Assembly (NCBI RefSeq): GCF_022965805.1
Contig: NC_133103.1
Coordinates: forward strand, 44,065,610-44,129,609
Length of the DNA stretch: 64,000 bases
DNA from: Primulina eburnea
Lineage: Eukaryota; Streptophyta; Magnoliopsida; Lamiales; Gesneriaceae
Direction of reading: 5' to 3'
Of this stretch, positions 55,294 through 64,000 are shown piece after piece (position 1 is the stretch's first letter; every line of letters begins with the position of its first letter). A program made the position numbers and the translations under genes. Under the pieces are notes generated by a model, which saw only the letters and a program-made list of their open reading frames with translations, was not told the DNA's origin and searched no databases.

Positions 55294-57089
55294 TGTCGAT
55301 TTGTACTGAAAAGTGAAACAGATAAATGTTGATGACTATTTAAAATATTTGGTAAGATATAAAGTATGGACTTTAACTTTATAAATATTTACTCCCACTG
55401 TTTTGACATCTTTCACTACCCTCTAGTGAAAACGGGAAACTCCTTTCCTCAGTAGGTACGTAAGGTCCAATTAGCGAATTATGATCCCGATTATACAGCC
55501 AATCACAATTCCTAAAAGGTAGTTTCCCAATTGCATCACAATGCAACCCTTAACGTAAACTTTTGTCTCACGTTTGATTAGGACCCATTATAGACGTCGT
55601 TCATCTTTACGTGTCAAGCCTTACCCATCGATGTTGAACCTTAATGGACGGTTGCCATGAGTTCCCTCAATTATCTGAGCCGAAGTCATGGGAGTTCCAC
55701 GTAGTTCACATCACCATGTCAATGGATGTCACAGCTTTCCGGCACCCAAGGCCCCCCCAATAATATGAGCCGAGCCCCGAGTACGGGTAGCGTTCATCAT
55801 GCACCCATTGTCGATGGAAGACAAGGAAATTATAACCAATTTTATAATTCCCCTTTTCGGGCTTGATATTAATTTTGAATCTTATTCAAAATGAGGGTTT
55901 TTAGTTTTGAAAGGTCTCATCATTAATTTTATTTTAAAAGCTCGTCATGTTTGATCGTATGTTTGCCGGATTCATGCAACTTTGCTATTATCATAATAAT
56001 AACGCACATACTCATTATTTATAACATATCATGCATATATTATAAATAGAAAACAATACAAGGATGATCAATCGCCCCACAACTAATGGCCCGTATGAGC
56101 TAAACACGGGCCTAGGTCCAATCCTAGGGTAAATGCACGGGATGCAATGCAACTAAATTATTACATTAGCATCCAATATTACATGTCTTCGATCTTCATA
56201 ATCACCAAGGCCACCATCTTCCAATCTTGATCTTCCCCTATTCTAATATTTACAAATAAATATCCATGGCAAATAGGGATACATCTCATGGGGTGGGAAC
56301 GGGCCATAAACCAAGCCCACTTTAAATTTGATAATTATTACAATCATTCAACACAAAATATCCTAGCATACACCTAGCAAATTGGGCTTGGGCTTTTGAT
56401 CATCCTTCATGCATAATATCACATATCATACACCATCAATTAATTATCACAATAATTAATTGATCCAATATTATATATCTTGATCCAATCACTAACCGCC
56501 ACGATTATAAACTAAATTAACAAAGTATACAAACACCTTTGTCTACTTTCAAATTAATTTATTTATAACCGAATTTCTTGTAAATCACCATTTACTATAA
56601 ATAATTAAAGTCCAACTTAAATTATTTATTTCATGAGAAAATATTTGCAACTTTTGTAATTTTAAACTTAAGGGCCCTAAAACTCATTTTTCACCAAAAA
56701 TATTTTGGCACATTTAAAATTCACAAAAGTGTTGGCCATCCAATGGCCCAACAACTCAAGGCCCATGACACTTTGATATTTCAAAACACATTTTGAAAAC
56801 CCTAGTCGTCATCGCCGTCGCCGGAGCTCCGTCGCCGGATTCCGGCCAACTTAAAAAAAAATTTTTTTTTATTAAAAGCATGGGGCGTTTCGGGCAGCCC
56901 CTAGGGCTGCCCTTGCTGCCCGTTTCGGGCAGTCCTTCGGGCAGCTTGGGCTGCCCGAAATGGGCAGCAACAAGCTGCCGAAAAATCCCCAAATGTGGCC
57001 TTGAAATTTGTTGCAAACTTTACACTCATGTGGTTAGAAAACGATCTCAACATAATATCTTGTATTTGCTACACAAAAACGTAACCATA
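55294..57089 (-). other. Long leader of young copia element
   Basis: About 1.8 kb between PBS and gag, unusually long for a copia element, with no ORF of note. It holds GC-rich inverted repeats near the PBS and otherwise AT-rich sequence. Confidence 0.75.
56892..56957 (-). repeat. Two GC-rich stem-loops in the leader
   Basis: gggcagccc-cta-gggctgccc (56892-56912; 9-bp perfect arms, 3-base loop) and cgggcagc-ttgg-gctgcccg (56938-56957; 8-bp arms, 4-base loop), within a run of further GGGCAGC copies (56880-56990). In the RNA they lie about 130-200 nt after the PBS. Confidence 0.85.
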
Positions 57090-57101
57090 GCTCGGATACC
57101 A
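57090..57101 (-). other. Primer-binding site of young copia element
   Basis: Plus strand gctcggatacca, in element sense TGGTATCCGAGC, a Met-tRNA-like PBS with one change from the other elements here; two bases before the LTR. Confidence 0.88.
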
Positions 57102-57103
57102 CT

Positions 57104-59273
57104 TGAAAGGGGATCGGTTACGGTGGCCGGAAGCGCAAAGGAAGTTTAAAATTTTTTAATTTTCTTGAGAAAATTTCGGCCACCTACTAGTCTTGTGCAA
57201 CAAATACAATAAAAACACATTATGACATTCATAGGGTGTTTTAGAAATTATACCTATCAATCTTTAAAAGATTGATGAATGGCACCAACTTTGTTGTCAA
57301 ACAACAAAGCTCTTCAAGGCATGAAGATCTACAAGCTCCTCCTCCAAATCCTTGAAACTTTCTTTCAAATTAGGCCCACCACTAACTAGGAAGATCCCCT
57401 CATATTTTGCACTAGAAAAATATGAGGATTTTTCAAATAGAAGTGTGTGTATTCTTCAACAATTGAAGAATACAAAAATGGAGAAAAACTTGAGAAAAAA
57501 AAGAAGAGAGGTTTCGGCCATGTTGCTTCTAGGAGGGAAGGAGAATGATTTTTTAATTCAATGTCTTGGTTGTGAGAAAAGCAAAAAGCAAAAGGTGCAT
57601 GCCTTGCATTATTTTAATAAAAAGTAATCTCCAACCCTTCACCTCACATGCATGCATATAATATAGTTTTTAATCAAATTAAAAACTTTGGACTAAATTT
57701 AATAATCTCAAACATATTTGAGACTATTTAAACATTACTTGAATTTACCCAAGTCTCACTAGTTAAATAATTATTTTAATTGAGCTCTACAAGACTCAAT
57801 ATTATTTAATTAATTCAACACTTGAATTAATTTAATTATTTGGACTCTACTAGGTCAACTAGTGTCTAATTAATTCAACACTTGAATTAATTTAATTTAG
57901 TCCATAATAATGTTTATGAAAATCACAATTTTCAAATACATTATTCACTTGGCCAAATTTTAATTTTTAGGAACACTTCCATAAATCAAAATTTACATTT
58001 CTCTCATAGAAGTCATACTTCTATTTTTCCTTACACTTATAAACTCATTTATAAGTCGTTCAACACATTGAACTATTTTCTCCTTTATAGAAGTCATACT
58101 TCTAATTTTCTTTACGCTTATAAACCCCTTTATAAGCCGTTCAACACATTGAACTATTTTACTTCTCAACGGGATCTAGAAAGCTAGCACTTGTGTGGCC
58201 CTCAATGGTTCATTGATACGACTAGCCGTGGGTTCACATCTCCATGTGATTCGGACTAAACATGTCCTTATGCGAGCATACCCCAATTGCTCCATTCTTA
58301 CTTATCAACACCTTGATAACAAGAACGTCAGAACTCAATTCTGATAGTACCCAACTAATCATGTTAAACGCCTAGCAGCATCGCTTACATGATTCCCTAG
58401 GTATCAAATGATAGTGCCTGCAAGAACCATTCAATTATGGTTAGCGTACAGTACGGTCCCTTCAACTCATATATCCCGATCGATTCGACAACCATTGGTT
58501 TATCGAGAGTTGTCAATGAATCGATACTATGTGTCATGTTGTAGTTGCATCAATGGTGTAATCTATGAAACCCCTTTCATAATTACAACCATACTCTGGC
58601 CAGAGATTTCAACCTACATACACATGATAACACATAGGATATCCATACCCGAAGGTAAGCGGTGAATCCCCGACTACAATGCATCGACTCCTATATGTTT
58701 TGACAGAACACCCAACCTTGCCACCTAATGACCCCATAAGAGTCGGTAAACAAGTCAAAGTGTAATTCTAGCACATAAAGTCTCAATGTTGTCCCGGGTC
58801 ATAAGGACTAATTCTGTACAACCATAAACCAGGACTTTTCCACTCGATAAGTGAGAACCACTTGGAAAGTCCTTTTATGGAGGGTTGTTCAGTGCACTCT
58901 ACAAGGAGCACCTATCTGCATGTTCGGACATCACAATGTCCCCTACCAATGAAACATGGTACTCACATCGCAGATACTAGTCTCTAACTCGAGCGGCCTA
59001 TATCCTTCTTAGTGGCGGCTGAATCGACTAGGAACCGTTTAGAATATACAGTATTACAAATATGAGTTTCATGATACTCATCATATGAGCATCTCATATT
59101 CTTTCTACTATTTGTATATTCAAGGGCTTTATCTATGCAACTAGCATGGGTATACAGATAAAGATTTGCCAAAATAATAATTTCAAATATTATTAAAATA
59201 AAGATTGCTTATACATAGAGTTTCATTGTGAACACTCGGCCAACACTTGGCTCGACGGGCACCTACTCTAACA
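57104..59273 (-). repeat. 5' LTR of young copia element
   Basis: 2170 bp, nearly identical to the LTR at 49882-52051. Same internal palindromic tandem repeat at about 57996-58162. Confidence 0.96.
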
Positions 59274-59966
59274 GAAAATTGCTTAGTATAGAGGCAAAAT
59301 TCTCAGTGTGTGAGAATACTTTCGTGTTTTATTCATAGTTCAGTTCTCACACATGCACACACACAATCACTCACATATATAACAATTGAGCGCACTGATA
59401 AGCGGAGTGAGTTTTGCACAAAGACGTTAAACTTGTGTATGTAGTCTTTGACACATAGACGTTAAACAAGTGTTGGCTGGAAGGTGCTTCCTTCGGTCTA
59501 GACTAGGAATTCAGTTAGGCATTAGGGTAAGTCCTAAGCTGAGTAGGTTTGTACAAATCTTTGTATAACTCAAAGTCTTCTAGTAGAACCTACCCGAGGT
59601 GGTAGAAGGGGTGACGTAGGATCAGTTGAAGTCTCCAAAAATCAATAAACATATATTGTGTTATTAATTGTTTGACTATTGTTTTAAAACTGATTTGATC
59701 AGTTCGAGCAGTTACCGGTTCAGTTCTCATCATAACTGAACTGATATATACAAGAACTGATCCCTCTTATATCAGTTTACACAAGTTAAAAGTTTTAAAC
59801 TGATTAGCTTTCTTAACGAAGGATTATTTAGAGTATTTTTCGCTGGGTTAAAAACCAAACTCGATCTAATTCATTGGTGTTTATATTCTTAGAACACGAG
59901 CTATTGCAGCTTATTGAGAATATTGTGTTTGAAGCACCTTCCAAGGTGCCCTCACACAATCCATCA

Positions 59967-61108
59967 AGCCAGAATGCCTCACAACAAGAAAACTAAATCA
60001 AAACTCACCATAACAACTTCAAATAACCCTACAAATACACGGGGCATATTCTCAGTAAAAAGGCTATGATATAAAACTAATCAGACTCCAATATTATAAA
60101 AAGAGACTAATTGAAAGACTTCAACTCTGACAACCAAGAAATCATATCTCATTCACGAGCTCCACGAGTAGAATCTTTGTCTGGTGCTGCAAAACTAACC
60201 GGATGACTTATAATGGTGCCCACCAGCAACCAATGTAGCCTTCCAGTATAAAATCTTGAGGTTATGATTTTGGTATAAAACAGATAAACAAAAATAAAGA
60301 TAGTCATCAATCATGCATAAACATTTAATAAAAGGAAATTTTCAATGCATGAATATGGCTCAATAACAACATGAGAATAGAAGTCAATAAAATGTATGAT
60401 AACAACAGAAATAATGCTCGAGCAAATCTCAACATTGAAACAACAATCGAATTTCATGAATAAATTTGAACCCTAGGCTTAAATATTACCTTCAATCAAC
60501 TCCTATAAACTGAAATGAAGCCAAGGTCAAACTCTAAAAGCCTCAAAGAACACAAAATAACCAGAAGGAAGAAGCTGGAAAAATAAATGCAGCACAGCAG
60601 CAGCAAGTGAACTCTTTTCTTGCTTGTTCTTGCTTCAATTGGTTGCTGAGTTGTTGGACTAGCTTCAGGGAAGATCAGCAATGCTTCTTTGGCCGGAAAG
60701 GAGTAGCAAGGCAATGGGAGATGCTGGACATGATGGTGGAAAAGTTTAGCACAGGGGAGGAGGCGGTTTGCTTGGGGGAGAATGGTTACAAGATTGGGGC
60801 TTGGGTTTCTAATGTCTTCTTTCTTCCAATATTTATTTATGTGAATGTATGTATAGGTATATTATTTAATATAAATTGGTTACTAAAAATAGTCACTCAT
60901 GTCCATTTAACTCGATTTTATATTTATTTTGCTCTCGTGTGTTATTTAAACTCTGGATGTATTTTATATCATTTAAATTCTCGGATATTAAAAAATAAAT
61001 ACTTATAACACACTTTCTGAATTTGGCATAAATAATTATTTTAATTTATTAATTAAATAATTATCTAATTAGGCCAAATTATCGAATAATTAATTCTAGG
61101 ACCGTACA
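59967..61108 (-). repeat. Gypsy LTR, right piece
   Basis: Continues the LTR piece at 47704-47977 after the Sirevirus-like insertion. Its inner end accgtaca at 61108 adjoins a polypurine tract, so it is the 3' LTR of the minus-strand gypsy element to the right. No gene is seen in it; an open frame at 60607-61008 has no family resemblance. Confidence 0.7.
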
Positions 61109-61120
61109 TTTCTCCACTCT
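61109..61120 (-). other. Polypurine tract of right-hand gypsy element
   Basis: tttctccactct on the plus strand, AGAGTGGAGAAA in element sense, directly beside the LTR. Confidence 0.85.
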
Positions 61121-61250
61121 TTAAAACAAAATTCCTTATGAAAATTTCTGTTTATAAACATACATCTTACATACAAGACAAATATAACAATCCAATACTA
61201 AGAATCGAATATATATATGGATAAAATACTCTTATCTTCTCCTTTATTTC

Positions 61251-61565
61251 TCAAGTTGATTCTTCTACCCTATGCCTTGACCACTGAACTCGAACAACTG
61301 TTATAACTTTATTACGAAGAACCTTATATTTGTTGTGTAGAATGAAAACTGGATATTCAATATACAATAGAGAATGATCAAATTCGACCTCTTCATGATG
61401 AATCACATGAGATGGATTGAGTATATATTTGCGCAACATAGAGACATGAAATACATCGTGGATACCAGACAAAGACTGTGGAAACTCCAAACGATAAGCG
61501 CAAGTCCCAATACGCTCAAAAATCTCATAAGGGCCAACATATCGAGGTGACAACTTATCTCTCAT
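61251..61565 (-). pseudogene. Chromodomain end of gypsy integrase
   Basis: Carries LSPRYVGPYEIFERIG (GPY/F module), DVFHVSMLRKYI and a chromodomain-like end (VRVQWSRHRVEEST), so this element is also a chromovirus, related to the one at 9741-18138 but much more decayed. Confidence 0.85.
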
Positions 61566-61599
61566 TCCAAAACGAACAACACCCTAAACGATGAAATTT

Positions 61600-62520
61600 T
61601 TATAAACGTAAAATCTCCAACTTGAAATTCTAGAAGTCGCGACGTTTATTTACATAACATGCCTAAAGATATTGAGCAATTTTCATTCTCTGACAAATTT
61701 ATTGAAGTTTGTCAGGTATTTGTTGCAAAATCTCAGGTCAAATCAATTTCTTTTCACCAAATTCATCCCAGAATAAATGTGATCGACATCTTCGGCCATA
61801 CAAAGCCTCAAAAGGAGCCATACCAATAGTCACTTGAAAACTGCTATTACAAGAATATTCCATTAATGGTAAAGCTTCATGCCAATTTTCCTTGAAATCC
61901 ATGGCTATAGCTTGAAGCAAATCCTCGAGTGTCTGAATTGTACGATCTATTTGATAATTTGTCTGAGGATATAAGTTGTACTCATCGTCAGTTGTGTACC
62001 CATTTATTTTTGTAAATTAGTCCAAAACTTTGAAGTGAATCGAGGATCACGATCTGACACTATTACAAGTTGAACTCCCTTAGTATAACTACATTCTCTA
62101 TGTAGAAACGAGCCATTTTCTTATACGGATACGTTTTCATATGGAATAGAATTATCCAATTAAACAATCTATCGACAAATACCCAAATGACATCGAAGTG
62201 ATGAGATGTACGAGGAAAGTGAGTGGCAAAATCCATTGCTATGTAGTTCCACTGAGGACTTCAAGACAATGCGGCAATCCTCTTGGTCTCATACGTCCTA
62301 CCTTGATTTGTTTATAGACTAAACAATGGGATACAAACTCAGTTAAATCTTTTTTTATTTCTCCACCAAATAAGGATATGTGTACTAATTCATAATTATC
62401 AGGAACAATTAATCTTCTATTAAAACAAAGTGAATCATCTAAATGAATTGTGAATCCATATTGATGTCTTTGAGACACTAACTCGTAAAATTTTTGGAAT
62501 TGCTCATTGGTTTTCTAAGT
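61600..62520 (-). pseudogene. Gypsy integrase, degenerate
   Basis: Remnants of the zinc domain (SHCLVYKQIK near 62310, where the second Cys is Tyr) and of the core. The best-kept part is FQVTIGMAPFEALYGRRCRS at 61780-61850. Many stops and frameshifts break it. Confidence 0.8.
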
Positions 62521-63317
62521 TGATTTGACAATCTGAATAAACTCTGGTTCAATAGAAATTTGAGACACAAATTACATTTCCTTGGATCTGAAAGTCCAAA
62601 CCAAAAGTCAGATATACTCATACAACTTAAAAGCATGAAGAGAAGATAAATTAACCTTAGAAACTTTACGACTCAAAGCATCAACAATGACAATCACTTT
62701 TCCTAGCTAGTGTTGGATCTCACAATCATAATATTTCAAAAAATCAATCTAACGTTTCTGTAATGATTCATATCTGACTGAGAGAAAAGATACTTCAAAC
62801 TTTTATAATCTAAATAAATTACAAATTGCTCGCCAAAATAGATAATACTTCCAAATCTTGAGTGCAAAAACAATAGCATCCAATTCCAAGTTATGGACAT
62901 GATATATAGATTCATGCGGTTTCAATTGACGAGAACCAGAGGCCACAACTTTGTCATGTTGCATCAGAACAAAACCTAAATCTCGATTCGATGCATTAGT
63001 TCAAACAATAAATCATCTTTTAACCACTTAGAATGGTGAGAACTGGTGCAGAATTCAACTTTTTCTTCATTTCAACACAACTTGACTCACATTCATCAGA
63101 CCAAATGACTCTGATTTTTTAAGTTATAAGTTAAGCAATTCTCGAGAAATTCTCAATAAATTTACGGTAATAACCAGCTAAACCCATGAAACTTCGGATC
63201 TTTGGCACATTAATCGGTCTTACCCAGTTCAAAACTACTTCCACTTTACTTGGTTCAACAGAAATACCATATTGAGAGATAACATGGCCTAAACATACAA
63301 CTATGTCTAATCAAAAT
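62521..63317 (-). pseudogene. Gypsy RNase H region, degenerate
   Basis: Short matches in shifting frames to the RT connection and RNase H that follow RT in chromoviruses (for example around 62880-63000 and 63170-63280), collinear with 12725-13450 in the better-kept element. Confidence 0.65.
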
Positions 63318-63950
63318 TCACACTTGGACATCTTGGCATAAGTGTTTAGCGTGCCCTACCTCGGACTTAGAATAAACAAGAATATAGTCAATGAAAACTA
63401 TTACAAATCGATCGAGATATTTTCTAAACACACTATTCATCAAGTCCATGAATACAACACGAGTATTGGTCAAACCAAAAGGCACAACCAGAAATTCAAA
63501 GTTTACATATCTTTTGCGAAAAGTTGTTTTCGGAACATCTTCTTGTCTAACTCGTACTTGATGATATCCGGAACGAAGATCAATTTTAGAATATACCAAA
63601 GTACCTTGCAATTAATCGAATAAATCATCAAACCTAGAAAGTGGATATTTATTCTTGATATTGAACCTATTCAATTGCCGGTAGTCGATACACATCCTCA
63701 TCGAATCATCTTTCTTCTTGACAAATAAAATAGGTGCATCCCAAGGTGAAGAACTTGGATGGATATAACCTTTACTCAACAATTCCTTTAATTGTTCTTT
63801 CAATTCTTTCAACTTGACACGAGCTAAATGGTACGGTGCTCAAGATACGGTTACAGTTCCTGGCATCAATTTGATACTAAACTCGACTTCTCGCTCCAGT
63901 GGAAAACCGTGAATTTTTCCGAAAATACTTCAGAAAATTCGCAGACAACA
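63318..63950 (-). pseudogene. Gypsy reverse transcriptase, partial
   Basis: [11 protein letters not shown] (63812-63612 frame) and then, after a stop near 63612, [15 protein letters not shown] and VPFGLTN. The catalytic box reads FIDY instead of Y/F-IDD, a loss of the second Asp. The protease part of the polyprotein begins beyond about 63950 and leaves the window at 64000. Confidence 0.85.
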
Positions 63951-64000
63951 AGAATATTAGATACATATCGCTTATCTTGTGACATAACAACAACAGAAAC

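Larger units (their letters stand above)
49882..59273 (-). mobile_element. Young full-length Ty1/copia element, pol partly deleted
   Basis: 9392 bp with two 2170-bp LTRs, PBS, PPT and a perfect TSD gaaaa (49877-49881, 59274-59278). By eye the LTRs differ by about 13 substitutions and two 1-base indels, so the insertion is recent. Gag is intact, but most of integrase is missing and RT and protease carry breaks, so it probably moved with enzymes from relatives. Confidence 0.95.
47978..59966 (+). mobile_element. Sirevirus-like copia remnant with nested copia element
   Basis: Left LTR piece from 47978 (TGTTGGAAAATTTCATG) to about 48650, a short 3' internal region (48650-49174) with purine-rich motifs, and a right LTR from 49175. 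The right LTR is interrupted at 49881 by the copia element and resumes at 59274. The right end is placed at 59966 because agcca follows and agccg precedes 47978, a near-perfect TSD. All coding sequence is deleted. The LTR is full of CAGTTCAACTGA-like repeats. Confidence 0.7.

Noticed and set aside
60607..61008. 133-codon ORF at the right
   Set aside because: Lies within the gypsy LTR; hydrophobic low-complexity end; no family match.

Overview
The window is nuclear DNA of a flowering plant, most likely a eudicot. One intron-containing host gene lies in an AT-rich block of nested LTR retrotransposons and one integrated copy of a caulimovirus-like virus. Nothing prokaryotic or organellar was seen. 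Most transposon reading frames carry stops or frameshifts. The species cannot be named from the sequence.

Layout. (1) 1-5163: the 5' part of a minus-strand Ty1/copia element (5' LTR, primer-binding site, gag, protease, integrase, start of reverse transcriptase). (2) 5164-9740 and 18139-18650: one endogenous pararetrovirus on the plus strand (protease, a tripled 600-bp block, RT-RNase H, a post-pol ORF, then promoter and leader). It is cut in two by (3) 9741-18138, a complete minus-strand chromodomain gypsy element (Tekay/Del-like) with target-site duplication (TSD) taagt and an internal duplication of zinc knuckle plus protease. (4) 18894-30368: the host gene, an ODR4-family protein (11 exons, 493 aa, C-terminal membrane anchor). 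Intron 3 holds a 2.6-kb solo LTR; intron 5 holds a LINE fragment and a 1.3-kb solo LTR. A long TA/TG repeat stands just upstream of its start codon.

(5) 33015-47000: an old gypsy 5' LTR and gag, cut up by a TRIM element (35093-35442), by a non-autonomous gag-only LTR element (37019-42074, TSD caacc), and by a large solo LTR (42262-46713) that itself holds another solo LTR (44134-46111, TSD tagtc). (6) About 47.7 kb to 64000: a gypsy element running off the right edge. Its LTR was entered by a Sirevirus-like copia remnant (47978-59966), whose own LTR was entered by a young 9.4-kb copia element (49882-59273, TSD gaaaa, LTRs almost identical).

The order of insertions can be read from the TSDs. 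Recurring themes are non-autonomous or broken elements that still moved, and GC-rich palindromic repeat modules set into otherwise AT-rich LTRs of several families. I did not find a new gene system that can be demonstrated from sequence alone. The best leads are the pararetrovirus with its rearrangement and unassigned post-pol ORF, the exchangeable palindrome modules in the LTRs, and the stem-loops in the leader of the young copia element.
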